DNA of 64,000 nucleotides, taken from NCBI GenBank assembly GCA_016191225.1, contig JACPPC010000020.1:36972-100971 (forward strand), read 5' to 3'. Source of the DNA: Gemmatimonadota bacterium (GTDB lineage: Bacteria; Gemmatimonadota; Gemmatimonadetes; Gemmatimonadales; Gemmatimonadaceae). The notes under the pieces were generated by a model that saw nothing but the letters and a program-made list of their open reading frames with translations, did no database searches and was not told where the DNA came from. Numbering within the stretch: position 1 is the first letter of the stretch; each line of letters begins with the position of its first letter. A program made the translations under genes and the position numbers. Positions 1-8,357 of the stretch are shown here, in pieces.

Positions 1-88
1 CGACGATCTCGAGCGCCGACGCGAGGTCGATCGACGCCGTGCGCGGGTTGCGCTGCTCGGTGATGCGGGGGTCGAGCGCGGGAGGCAC
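1..88 (-). CDS. murQ: N-acetylmuramic acid 6-phosphate etherase, N-terminal fragment cut by window edge
   Basis: Only the first 29 codons are inside the window, reading leftward from a GTG at 88. The peptide contains RITEQRNP followed by SIDLASALEIV, which matches the very conserved start of MurQ (LITEQRNP then a D-x-x-x-x-LEIV pattern). MurQ cleaves the lactyl ether of MurNAc-6-phosphate during recycling of cell-wall sugars. The gene is divergent from the barrel-like protein at 267, leaving about 180 bp between them for promoters. The identification rests on one short conserved block, and the catalytic residues lie outside the window. Confidence 0.75.
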   Translation of the reverse strand, partial: MPPALDPRITEQRNPRTASIDLASALEIV

Positions 89-266
89 GATCCGGAGGGT
101 GGGCGGACGCGGCGCGCGCTGCGCCGGGCGGCGTGTCCGGCTGTCGGGGAGATGCGACGCGGCCTAAGTTACCGAGGGTAGCGCGCGCGTGGCTAGCTGT
201 GCCGGTCTCCCGCGCGGGCGGCGCCCACTCGCGCCACGCCGCCCGCCACGACACCCAGGACCACCC

Positions 267-950
267 GTGCTCCGCTGGCGTCCCCGCCGCGCGACTCCCC
301 ATGCCCGCCCGATCGCCGCCGCGCTCGCCGCGTGGTCCCTCGCGCTGGGCGGCGCCAGGGCAGTCGGCGCGCAGATCCTCTCGCTCCCGTCGGCCAACCC
401 CGAGCCCGACTCCTGGATCGCGGCGGGGACGGTGTTCACGAATGCCATGGGGCTGCGCGACGACGACCGCAACTCGTACTGGACGGTGAACGGGGTGACG
501 GGCTACCGGATCTCGATCGACAAGGCCATGGGCTCGGGGACCACCCTCGGCGTCGCGATCACCTTCACCAACCCGGCCACCTTCGTGAACGGCGGCACCA
601 AGTGCCCCACGGGGTGCACGGGGAGCGGCCAGTTCGTGAGCTACGCGCTCAACTACCGCACGAGCGGCTTCTCGCCGGGAATGAGCTCGATCGGCGAGCT
701 GTCGCTGGGCGTGCTGCGCCCCGGGACGATCCGCGACAAGACGCTCGGCACCGAGATCGCCCCCGATCGCACCATTCCCTTCGCCGGCATCGGCGGCGGG
801 CTGGCGTTCACCACGAGCCGGCGCTGGCAGGTCGAGCTCGTGCAGGAGTATCACTCGATCTTCGCCGGCGGCGGGATTTCCGGCGCCTCGACGCAATGGA
901 TCACTCGGCTCGGCGTGCGGATCGGGTTTGGCGCGCGCGAGGGGTACTAG
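267..950 (+). CDS. Secreted protein, possible outer-membrane beta-barrel
   Basis: This 227-aa protein is of unknown function. I chose the GTG at 267 because a purine-rich ribosome site (CCAGGA) precedes it and the next 35 residues form a signal peptide: basic start, hydrophobic AAALAAWSLALG, cleavage after ARAVGAQ. An upstream in-frame ATG at 189 would bury the signal peptide. The mature part alternates hydrophobic and polar residues, has GIGGGLAFTTSRRWQVELVQ and ends in RLGVRIGFGAREGY, which looks like closing barrel strands. Its stop is one base before the next ATG (952), so it is probably co-transcribed with the gamma-glutamyltransferase. Barrel topology is inferred only. Confidence 0.7.
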   Translation: MLRWRPRRATPHARPIAAALAAWSLALGGARAVGAQILSLPSANPEPDSWIAAGTVFTNAMGLRDDDRNSYWTVNGVTGYRISIDKAMGSGTTLGVAITFTNPATFVNGGTKCPTGCTGSGQFVSYALNYRTSGFSPGMSSIGELSLGVLRPGTIRDKTLGTEIAPDRTIPFAGIGGGLAFTTSRRWQVELVQEYHSIFAGGGISGASTQWITRLGVRIGFGAREGY

Positions 951-951
951 C

Positions 952-2778
952 ATGGCGGCCGTGACTCGCGGCGACGAAGGGGGCGTGCCGTGGCGGAGGG
1001 TGCGCGCGGCCCTGCTGGCGCTCGCGAGCGCCTGCTCCACGGGCGGGACGACCGGCACGGCCGTCGCCGGTGCGCCGGCCCCGGTGGCCGCGGCCCCCGC
1101 CGACGCCTTGCGCACCGCGACGGGGCTGCCGGCGTTCGTGCCCTTCATCGCCCCGGCGCCGTGGCGCTTCCCGAGCGGCGACCGCGTGGTCGAGGCACCC
1201 GAGGCGATGGTCGTGAGCAACAGCGCCGACGCGAGCGCGGCGGGCGACGCGATCATGCGCGCCGGCGGCAACGCGGTCGATGCCGCCGCCGCGACGGGCT
1301 TCGCGCTCGCGGTCACGCACCCGATCGCGGGCAACCTCGGCGGAGGCGGCTTCATGGTCATCCGCCTCGCCGACGGGCGTGCGTTCACGCTCGACTTTCG
1401 CGAGACGGCCCCCGCGGGGGCGACCCGCACGATGTTCCAGGACTCGGCGGGGAAGCTCTCGGGGAAGAGCCGGTTCGGCGCGCTCGCCTCGGGGGTCCCC
1501 GGCAGCGTGGCCGGGCTGGCGGAGGCGCTGCGTCGCTTCGGCACCAAGCCGCTCGCCGAGGTGATCGCACCGGCGATCACGCTCGCGGAGCGCGGCTACG
1601 TCGTGGACCGGTTCTTCCACGGGCAGATCGCGAGCAACGCGGCGCGGCTGCGGGAGGCCGGCAGCCTGATCTTCTTCCGTGCCGACGGCACGCCCCTCGC
1701 GGAGGGCGACACCCTGCGCCAGCCCGACCTCGCGCGAACGCTCCGGCGGATCGCCGCGAACGGCGCCCGGGAGTTCTACTCCGGCGAGACCGCCACGATG
1801 ATCGTCGCCGAGATGGCGCGCGGGGGCGGGATCATCACCCGGGCCGACCTGGCCAACTATGCGCCGACGTGGCGCAAGCCGCTCCGCGGGAAGTTCCGCG
1901 GATTCGAGATCGTCACCATGGGCCCGCCGAGCGCCGGCGGGATCGTGCTGCTGCAACTGCTCAACGTGCTCGACGGCACGTCGCCCGTGCCCCCGGTCGG
2001 CTCGGCGGGCTACTCGCACCTCGTGGCCGAGACCTTCCGGCGCTCGTACATCGTCCGCAACACGCTGGTGGGCGACCCGTCATTCACCCCGGTGCCGGTG
2101 GAGCGCCTGGTGAGCCGGGCGTACGCCGATTCGCTGCGCCGGTCGATCGACCCCGCGCACGCGACGCCGTCGCCGTCGTCGCTCCCGCTCCGCGAGGGGA
2201 TGCACACCACGCACTACGTGACGGCCGACGCGGCCGGGAACGTGGTGAGCACGACCACGACCATCAACGACCTGTTCGGGAACAAGGTCATGGTGCGCGG
2301 CGCCGGCTTCCTTCTGAACGACGAGATGGACGACTTTGCGGGAGTCCCCGGGCAGCCGAACCAGTGGGGCCTGGTGATGGGCGAGGTGAACGCGATCCAG
2401 CCCGGCAAGCGAATGCTGAGCTCGATGACGCCCACGATCGTGGCCGGCCCCGACGGCCGCGCGCTGCTGGCGCTGGGCGGGGCCGGCGGCTCCAAGATCA
2501 GCACGGTGGTGACCCAGGTCGTGGCCAACGTGCTCGCCCATCGCATGTCGCTGCCGGACGCGGTCGCGTACCCGCGCATCCACCACCAGGCGTGGCCCGA
2601 CTCGCTGCTGTACGAGACGAACGGGCTGCGGGGCGTGGTGGTCGACTCGCTGCGGGCGATGGGGCACGTCACCGCGCCGATCGACTCGCTGACCAACGTG
2701 ATCTCGCTGATGCGCGTGAAGGGGAAGTGGCAGGGGGTGCCCGAGCCGCGGCGCGAGGGTGGCGCCGTGGGACACTAG
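952..2778 (+). CDS. ggt: Gamma-glutamyltransferase, lipoprotein
   Basis: Ntn-hydrolase family enzyme of 608 aa that transfers or hydrolyses gamma-glutamyl groups, for example from glutathione. The start at 952 gives a lipoprotein signal (hydrophobic ALLALASAC, lipobox Cys28), so the enzyme is probably anchored outside the cytoplasm. Family blocks are clear: GGNAVDAAAATGFALAVTHP and GNLGGGGFMVIR near the N-terminus, GPPSAGGIVLLQ in the middle, and the autoprocessing site MHTTHYV, where the nucleophile Thr is about residue 418. The downstream GGAGGSKI block matches the substrate-binding loop. Length fits the family (about 550-600 aa). It sits one base after the barrel-like gene and 8 bp before the ABC exporter. 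Confidence 0.93.
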   Translation: MAAVTRGDEGGVPWRRVRAALLALASACSTGGTTGTAVAGAPAPVAAAPADALRTATGLPAFVPFIAPAPWRFPSGDRVVEAPEAMVVSNSADASAAGDAIMRAGGNAVDAAAATGFALAVTHPIAGNLGGGGFMVIRLADGRAFTLDFRETAPAGATRTMFQDSAGKLSGKSRFGALASGVPGSVAGLAEALRRFGTKPLAEVIAPAITLAERGYVVDRFFHGQIASNAARLREAGSLIFFRADGTPLAEGDTLRQPDLARTLRRIAANGAREFYSGETATMIVAEMARGGGIITRADLANYAPTWRKPLRGKFRGFEIVTMGPPSAGGIVLLQLLNVLDGTSPVPPVGSAGYSHLVAETFRRSYIVRNTLVGDPSFTPVPVERLVSRAYADSLRRSIDPAHATPSPSSLPLREGMHTTHYVTADAAGNVVSTTTTINDLFGNKVMVRGAGFLLNDEMDDFAGVPGQPNQWGLVMGEVNAIQPGKRMLSSMTPTIVAGPDGRALLALGGAGGSKISTVVTQVVANVLAHRMSLPDAVAYPRIHHQAWPDSLLYETNGLRGVVVDSLRAMGHVTAPIDSLTNVISLMRVKGKWQGVPEPRREGGAVGH

Positions 2779-2786
2779 CCGCGGCC

Positions 2787-4640
2787 GTGCGCGGGCCGGC
2801 GGCGCCGCCGCCACCGATTTCGGATGGACCGCCGCGAATCGCGGCGCGCGGCCCGGCGGCGCTGCGGCGGCTGCTTCCGTACTTCGCGCCGCATCGCGGC
2901 CGGATGCTCGCGGGACTCCTGCTCGTGATCGGCGGCTCGGCGGGCGGAGCCGCGGTGCCGTGGCTGCTGCGGGCGGGGATCGACGAGCTGCGCGCCGGGG
3001 CGCCGCTGGCGCGCATCTGGACGATCGCGGCGATCATGGTCGCGGCGACCGTCGGGACGGGGACCTTCCGCTACCTGATGCGGGAGCTGCTCAACGGGCT
3101 GTCGCGGTTCGTCGAGTACGACCTGCGCAACGACCTCTTCGCCCGCCTCGTGGTGCTCGACGCCTCGTGGTACGGCCGCACGCGCACCGGCGACATCATG
3201 GCCCGCGTGACGAACGACCTCGCCGCGGTCAGGATGGCCTCGGGGCCGGCGATCATGTACCTGACCAACACCGTCGCCGGCGGGATCTTCGCCATGGTGG
3301 GGATGGCGACAATCAGCCCGAAGCTGATGCTGCTGGCCATCATCCCCGCGTTGCTGATCCCGGTCATCATGCTGCGCCTCGGCAAGCTCGTGCACGACCG
3401 GTTCGAGGCGGTGCAGGAGCACTTCAGCACGATGACGACGCACGCCCAGGAGAACCTCGCCGGCGCGCGCATCGTGCGGGCCTACCGCCAGGAGGCGAGC
3501 GAGATCGACCGCTTCACCGCGCTCGGCGAGGAGTACCTGCGGCGCAACATGGCGCTGGCGCGGCTGAACGGCATTCTCCACCCGAGCTTCGGCCTGCTGG
3601 CGGGGCTGGGCGCGGTGATCGTGCTGGGCGCCGGGGGCACGATGGCGCTCAACGGCACGATTTCCATCGGCAGCTTCGTGGCGTTCGGGCTGTACCTCGG
3701 CATGCTCACCTGGCCGCTGATCGCGCTGGGGTGGGTGATCAACCTCTTCCAGCGCGGCGCGGCAAGCATGGCCCGCCTGCTCGACATCCTCGACGCGCAG
3801 CCGTCGGTGGCCACGCCGGCCCATCCGCGCCCGATGCCGCCGCCACGGCAGCGGGGCGGCCGGTCGATCGAGTTCCGCGGCGTCGGGTTCCACTACCCCG
3901 GCGCGGTGGAGCGTGACGGGACGCCGCGGTGGGTGCTGCGCGACGTCTCGTTCACCGTCGAGGCCGGCCAGACGCTCGGCATCGTCGGCACGATCGGCGC
4001 GGGCAAGAGCGCCCTGCTCGACCTGATCCCGCGCTTCTTCGACCCGCAGGAGGGGGAGGTCCTGTTCGACGGCGTGCCGATCCGCGATCTGCCTCTCGAC
4101 GCGCTCCGGCGCGAGATCGGCGCCGTGCCGCAGGAGAGCCTGCTGTTCAGCGAGCCGATCGCGAGCAACCTGCAGTACGGGCTGGAGCGCGACGACGCGC
4201 AGGCGATGGTGTGGGCCGCCGGCGTCGCCCAGCTCGACCGGACGATCGAGGAGTTCACCGCCGGCTACGACACGCTGCTCGGCGAGCGGGGGATCAACCT
4301 GAGCGGCGGGCAGAAGCAGCGGGCGACGCTGGCGCGGGCGCTGGCGCGCAAGCCGAGCGTGGTGCTGCTCGACGACGCGCTCTCGGCGGTGGACACCCAT
4401 ACCGAGGCCGAGATCCTGCGCGGGCTCCGGAGCGCGCTCAGCGGGCGCACGGCGCTGATCGCGAGCCACCGGGTGAGCGCGATCCGCGACGCCGACCTGG
4501 TGATCGTGCTCGACGGCGGGCGGATCGTCGAGCAGGGAACGCACGAGGCGCTGCTCGCGCGGCAGGGGCGGTACTGGCAGCTGCTCAACCGGCAGCTGTT
4601 GGTGGAGAGCGTGGAGGCGGCGGCGATGCTCCGCGTCTAG
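2787..4640 (+). CDS. ABC exporter, MdlA-type half-transporter
   Basis: Transmembrane domain fused to an ATPase, 617 aa. The GTG at 2787 is the first usable start after the ggt stop, and no strong ribosome site is visible. About six membrane segments span residues 30-330. The nucleotide-binding domain has Walker A GTIGAGKS, the signature LSGGQKQR, Walker B VVLLDD, a D-loop ALSAVD and switch His in ASHRVS. The residue after Walker B is Asp, not the catalytic Glu. That pattern is seen in MdlA-like subunits, which pair with a second subunit carrying the active site. No partner gene is next to it. Substrate unknown. Confidence 0.9.
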   Translation: MRGPAAPPPPISDGPPRIAARGPAALRRLLPYFAPHRGRMLAGLLLVIGGSAGGAAVPWLLRAGIDELRAGAPLARIWTIAAIMVAATVGTGTFRYLMRELLNGLSRFVEYDLRNDLFARLVVLDASWYGRTRTGDIMARVTNDLAAVRMASGPAIMYLTNTVAGGIFAMVGMATISPKLMLLAIIPALLIPVIMLRLGKLVHDRFEAVQEHFSTMTTHAQENLAGARIVRAYRQEASEIDRFTALGEEYLRRNMALARLNGILHPSFGLLAGLGAVIVLGAGGTMALNGTISIGSFVAFGLYLGMLTWPLIALGWVINLFQRGAASMARLLDILDAQPSVATPAHPRPMPPPRQRGGRSIEFRGVGFHYPGAVERDGTPRWVLRDVSFTVEAGQTLGIVGTIGAGKSALLDLIPRFFDPQEGEVLFDGVPIRDLPLDALRREIGAVPQESLLFSEPIASNLQYGLERDDAQAMVWAAGVAQLDRTIEEFTAGYDTLLGERGINLSGGQKQRATLARALARKPSVVLLDDALSAVDTHTEAEILRGLRSALSGRTALIASHRVSAIRDADLVIVLDGGRIVEQGTHEALLARQGRYWQLLNRQLLVESVEAAAMLRV

Positions 4641-4944
4641 CCGATCGCGTGAACGTCAAGTTGCTCGACCGGCAGGCGGCACCCGGCTGCGGACGCGCGA
4701 AATGTCACGAATCTTCACCAAAATGTCAGAAAACCGACACATTTCGGGGCGGACTGGGGTGAATTGTTCGCCAGCCCAGCGACCTGTCCAGTGAACGACG
4801 ATGTTTGCTCAGCACTGGCCGACGGGTGACATCTCCATCGACATGACGCTTGAAGCAGCATGCGGCTTGGTGCCCGCCCGAGGCACCGATACTCCTCGGT
4901 TACGCGCTTCTGAAGCTCGGGATCTCTCCGGTCGGGCGACCCTT
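4641..4944. other. Gene-free leader with a repeated TGTCA element
   Basis: About 300 bases between the exporter and the next secreted protein, with lower GC than the flanks. It contains a tract from 4701 with AATGTCACGAATCT, a second TGTCAG at 4724, and GACACATTT at 4735, so AAATGTC occurs twice directly and once inverted. A closely similar 36-base element occurs at 40722-40757. No gene is evident; an ATG at 4801 opens the downstream frame early but without a ribosome site. Confidence 0.5.
4701..4736 (+). promoter_or_regulatory. Shared 36-base element, copy A
   Basis: By eye, 28 of 36 bases match the reverse complement of 40722-40757. Both begin AATGTCACGAATCT, then (T/G)CACC, four variable bases and TGTCAG. 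Each lies roughly 240-330 bases upstream of a secreted-protein gene. It may be a regulator site or promoter element. The role is inferred. Confidence 0.4.
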
Positions 4945-6201
4945 GTGACCCGACGCGCCCTCGTCGTGGGGACGCTGCTAGCTTCGACGGCATCGTCGGC
5001 GAGCGCGCAAGACTGTTCCGGTGCGTGGACCAATGCGCGCGCGATCACGGCATGGCTTCCGCCCGGGCAGCGGGTCTGGAACGCGTACGCGAGCGCAACG
5101 TCGGAGTCGGGATCGCATTGGGTGGCGCTCTTTCCCTCGCCCTCGGTGCACGCTCAGCCAGACTCGTTGCAGGTCATGCGCATCGCGAAAATCACTGCCA
5201 TGGGTACGGTGGAAACGGCGCCGCCGCTGTTCGGTCCCTTCCGGTTCTCGTACCCCCGCATCTTCGCCGATTCCCATGGCGCCACCCACGTCATCTGGGC
5301 CGAGGCGAGAGACACCAACGGAATTCGCGACACTGCCGGCGCCGGACCGTGGCGGTCACGCGCCTCGGTTCTCATCGGCAGCTGGGTGCGGCCAGGCGGA
5401 GCTTGGCAGCCACCGGAAGTGCTGCTGTCGCGCCTGGACAGCGCGATATGGTGGACGGCAGACTGGGACGCGGAGCCGGTTCGCGTCGCTGGGGAGCGCT
5501 TCGTCACGGGACTGAACTTCTTCGGCCCGCGCGCCTTTCATCCACCGGTAGCGCTCGTACTGGGCGGCGTGCCTCCGCGACAGTTGCTGCTCCCGGTGGG
5601 CGATCGCATTGCCGGCGTCGCCGCCCGTGGCGACTCCCTGTTCTGGCTCGTGGACGATCAGGGAACGGTGGCTGGCAATCGCGTGCGATTGGCGCTCGCG
5701 CTCGATCCGCGCGCCGGGCGCTGGGGCGCGAGCGCCCTGACGGACTCCGCAGTCCGCTCGCTCCCGAGCGCCTGGCGACTTACGCCCCGCGGACGACGAC
5801 TGTATCGCATCCGCACCGACTCGGCCACCAGCCACGTTGCATGGCAGGCGTTTCGGCGCCGGCCAGGGGCGACGGTGGCGACCGAGCAGTCCGTGTCCTT
5901 CGCCGCGGTGACGATCTTGCAGCTCGCCTCGGCGGACGAACCGACCGGGGGAACGTGGTTCGCTGCCGTCGTCGCGCGCAGCTCCGGGCATTCCGCGCTC
6001 ATCGCCTGGTACGTCGATTCAGGTGGACGTCCAGGTCGGCGGATGGAGGTGGCCGCCGCGAAGCGAGTGATCGGGCAGCTTCGCCTGTCGGCGTCGAGCG
6101 ACTGCACGGCATCTGCCATCTGGTTCGACGCTGCAACCGATCCTGCCTGGAACGGGATCGGACTCTGGCATGCACGGTTTGCTCCACGCACGGCTCGGTA
6201 G
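4945..6201 (+). CDS. Secreted protein of unknown function
   Basis: I place the start at GTG 4945 because the following residues form a good signal peptide (basic MTRRALVV, hydrophobic GTLLASTA, cleavage after SASAQ). An in-frame ATG at 4801 would add 48 residues ahead of the signal peptide. The 418-aa product is rich in Trp, Ser and Ala, with beta-type blocks such as RIFADSHGATHVIWAE, which resembles the repeats of beta-propeller (BNR/sialidase-like) proteins. Two Cys (in AQDCSG and SSDCTA) could form a disulfide. No catalytic motif was recognised. GC and codon use are visibly less extreme than in the exporter upstream, suggesting an accessory region. Confidence 0.6.
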   Translation: MTRRALVVGTLLASTASSASAQDCSGAWTNARAITAWLPPGQRVWNAYASATSESGSHWVALFPSPSVHAQPDSLQVMRIAKITAMGTVETAPPLFGPFRFSYPRIFADSHGATHVIWAEARDTNGIRDTAGAGPWRSRASVLIGSWVRPGGAWQPPEVLLSRLDSAIWWTADWDAEPVRVAGERFVTGLNFFGPRAFHPPVALVLGGVPPRQLLLPVGDRIAGVAARGDSLFWLVDDQGTVAGNRVRLALALDPRAGRWGASALTDSAVRSLPSAWRLTPRGRRLYRIRTDSATSHVAWQAFRRRPGATVATEQSVSFAAVTILQLASADEPTGGTWFAAVVARSSGHSALIAWYVDSGGRPGRRMEVAAAKRVIGQLRLSASSDCTASAIWFDAATDPAWNGIGLWHARFAPRTAR

Positions 6202-6237
6202 CGACGATGCTGCCGGAACAGTTCGATGGGAGGAGAA

Positions 6238-6456
6238 ATGACTGGAACGACTGAACGGGCTTGCCGGCGACTCGCCGTCGCGCTTTGCCTGGCCATCGGG
6301 TGCACGTCGCGAGACGTCCCGACAGGGCCACGGGCACGGCCTGCAGCGGCGATGAGCGACGGACAGCGGCTGGAGTTCGCGGAACGGGACCTCGTTCGCA
6401 CGCTTCGACTCGTCGAGGGAGCGCCTGAAGCGTCGTCGCCGCGGCGTGTGGCGTAG
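6238..6456 (+). CDS. N-terminal part of a lipoprotein gene, ended by in-frame TAG
   Basis: A strong ribosome site (GGGAGGAGA) sits just before the ATG at 6238. The peptide begins with a lipoprotein signal, RRLAVALCLAIGC, with lipobox Cys at about residue 22. After 72 codons a TAG at 6454-6456 ends it. The same frame stays open without a stop from 6457 through 7347, so this looks like the front half of one roughly 369-codon gene interrupted by a single nonsense codon. Alternatives are a short separate lipoprotein or a sequencing error. Confidence 0.55.
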   Translation: MTGTTERACRRLAVALCLAIGCTSRDVPTGPRARPAAAMSDGQRLEFAERDLVRTLRLVEGAPEASSPRRVA

Positions 6457-6549
6457 GCTCGTGCCCTGGGCGATGCACTCGAGCGCATTCGCTCCTCGCA
6501 GCGCGTCGCCGCGACGCTCGCGGCGCCGGGCCGGTCGACCGCTGCACTC

Positions 6550-7347
6550 ATGGTGCCGCGGACCCGCGTGGCGAGCATGACGGACGAGGGGTCGGAGGCG
6601 ATCGTGGCCGCGAACGCGATCCCCACACTCCTACGCGGCATCGTCACCGCATCGACGGTCACCCTGCTGGCGGAGGCAGGCTGGCCCGGCGTCAACAGCG
6701 CCGGGCCGGACGGCGGGGATCCCGGGATTGGCCCGTTTCGGGTACCGTACGCCGCCGTGATGATCCCGTCGAAAGCGATTCGCGACGGCACCGCATCGGG
6801 GTTTGCGCTCGGATACGATGGCTGCTTCAGCCGGCAGCCGCCCGGCCAGGCAGGGACGACTACGCAGCTCCCGCAGCGGAAGGAGTCTGGACTGCTCTGC
6901 CTCGCCTCGGCGTACCCGTTCAGCTGCGCTGGCCCCGCTGGTTGTTTCGCGGGCAACAGCTGCATCGCCAGCTACTATGACGTCGGAGCCCGACGAGGAA
7001 TGCGGGGACAGGACGTCAGGCCGATGGCAGGTGCGGACGTGGGCAGCCGGCTCTGCATGTGCAAGTCCACCAGTGGTGGCGGTGGTTTGGGCGTACCGCG
7101 TGATCCGGAAGCCACGAGCCTTCCGTTCGCCGGCGCCGCCATCATGTCACTGGAACAGGGACGATGGTCGCCGTACGGTGACCCGTCGACGAATGACTGC
7201 GGAGGCTCAGGTGGAGGCGGCGATTCGCGCGTGATGGCGTGTCACGCCGAATGCGGCTTCATCGAGGCAAGCTACGATGGAGGCCCGACCTGGGAGCCGT
7301 ATTGGGAAGGGTATTACAACGTCTGCGAATACCAGAACCAGTCCTGA
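6550..7347 (+). CDS. Cys-rich secreted-type protein, C-terminal part of the interrupted gene
   Basis: Open frame of 265 aa from an ATG with no convincing ribosome site of its own. It is in the same frame as the lipoprotein start at 6238. The sequence has many Cys in small Gly/Ser-rich spacings (CAGPAGCFAGNSC, CMCKS, CHAEC), typical of disulfide-rich exported domains, and ends YYNVCEYQNQS. Without the upstream half it lacks a signal peptide, which supports the view that both parts are one gene. No family was recognised. Confidence 0.5.
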   Translation: MVPRTRVASMTDEGSEAIVAANAIPTLLRGIVTASTVTLLAEAGWPGVNSAGPDGGDPGIGPFRVPYAAVMIPSKAIRDGTASGFALGYDGCFSRQPPGQAGTTTQLPQRKESGLLCLASAYPFSCAGPAGCFAGNSCIASYYDVGARRGMRGQDVRPMAGADVGSRLCMCKSTSGGGGLGVPRDPEATSLPFAGAAIMSLEQGRWSPYGDPSTNDCGGSGGGGDSRVMACHAECGFIEASYDGGPTWEPYWEGYYNVCEYQNQS

Positions 7348-7359
7348 CTCGCCCTGAAG

Positions 7360-7411
7360 GCAGCGAAGGACCTGCTGCTGCAAGCAGATCCTTCGCTGCG
7401 CTCAGGATGAC
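7360..7411. repeat. Hairpin repeat between convergent genes (module A, inverted pair)
   Basis: GCAGCGAAGGA at 7360-7370 is perfectly complementary to TCCTTCGCTGC at 7389-7399, with an 18-base loop. The right arm continues GCTCAGGATGAC, which is the reverse complement of the module seen at 31998 (GTCATCCTGAGCGCAGCGAAGGATCT). It lies between two converging stops (7347 and 7418), where it could act as a bidirectional terminator. It is one of six related copies in the window. Confidence 0.75.
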
Positions 7412-7417
7412 GGGGGT

Positions 7418-8287
7418 TCACGGCGCCGTCAGCGCCCCGTACGTCTCCGGCCGGCGATCGCGATAGAACTGCCACGTGTTCCGGACCTCGCGGATCTTGT
7501 CGAAGTCGAGGTCGGCCACCACCAGCTCGTCCTTGTCGCGGCTCGCCTGCGCGAGGAACTGGCCGCGCGGGTCCACGAAGTAGCTCTGCCCGTAGAACTC
7601 GCCGATGTTCCACGGCGCCTCGGTCCCCACGCGGTTGATCGCCCCCACGAAGTAGGCGTTCGCCACCGCGTGCGCCGGCTGCTCGAGCTTCCACAGGTAC
7701 TCGCTCAGCCCCGCCACCGTGGCGCTCGGGTTGAGCACCAGCTCGGCGCCGCCCAGCCCCAGGGCGCGGGCCCCCTCGGGGAAGTGCCGGTCGTAGCAGA
7801 TGTAGACGCCGACCTTGGCGTACGCCGTGTCGAACACCGGGTACCCGAGGTTGCCGGGGCGGAAGTAGAACTTCTCCCAGAAGCCCGGCGCGACGTGGGG
7901 GATGTGGTTCTTGCGATACTTGCCGAGGTACGTCCCGTCGGCGTCGATGACGGCGGCGGTGTTGTAGTACACGCCGGCGCCGTCCTCCTCGTACAGCGGC
8001 ACCACGATCACCATCTGGTGCTTCCGCGCCAGCTCCTGCATCAGCTTCGTCGTCGGCCCGTCGGGGATCTGCTCCGTGTGGTCGTACCACCGCGTGCTCT
8101 GCTCGGCGCAGAAGTACGGGCCGGTGAAGATCTCCTGCATGCAGAGGATCCTGACCCCCTGCGCCGCCGCCTGCTCGATCATCGTCACGTGCTTGGCGAC
8201 GTTGGCGTCGCGGATCTTGGCCAGGGGCTCGGTCGTGGCGCACGCGTTCGTCGCCTGGATCAAGCCGCACTTCACCACGCGGGACAT
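7418..8287 (-). CDS. pydC: Beta-ureidopropionase / N-carbamoyl amidohydrolase (nitrilase superfamily)
   Basis: Carbon-nitrogen hydrolase of 289 aa. The nitrilase triad is visible: Glu in MQEIFTGP, Lys in KYRKNHIPH and Cys in YICYDRHFPEGAR. Those flanks, with the C-terminal QSYFVDPRGQFLAQA block, match N-carbamoyl-beta-alanine amidohydrolases. The ATG at 8287 precedes MSRVVKCGLIQ, the usual first strand; frame upstream of it is non-conserved. In context it catalyses step three of reductive uracil degradation, releasing beta-alanine, ammonia and CO2. It is the last gene of the pyrimidine cluster, 70 bp after the permease. Confidence 0.9.
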   Translation of the reverse strand: MSRVVKCGLIQATNACATTEPLAKIRDANVAKHVTMIEQAAAQGVRILCMQEIFTGPYFCAEQSTRWYDHTEQIPDGPTTKLMQELARKHQMVIVVPLYEEDGAGVYYNTAAVIDADGTYLGKYRKNHIPHVAPGFWEKFYFRPGNLGYPVFDTAYAKVGVYICYDRHFPEGARALGLGGAELVLNPSATVAGLSEYLWKLEQPAHAVANAYFVGAINRVGTEAPWNIGEFYGQSYFVDPRGQFLAQASRDKDELVVADLDFDKIREVRNTWQFYRDRRPETYGALTAP

Positions 8288-8357
8288 GGGAGGTCTCCGA
8301 AGGTCGGGTACTGCGGGTGGGGGGCCGCGGCGCTGGCACCGCCGGCCCGGTGGCGCG

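Noticed and set aside
990..2786. Very long plus-strand open frame running through ggt into the exporter
   Set aside because: Only the part from 2787 is protein-like; the rest is Arg/Gly-rich shadow sequence of ggt in another frame.
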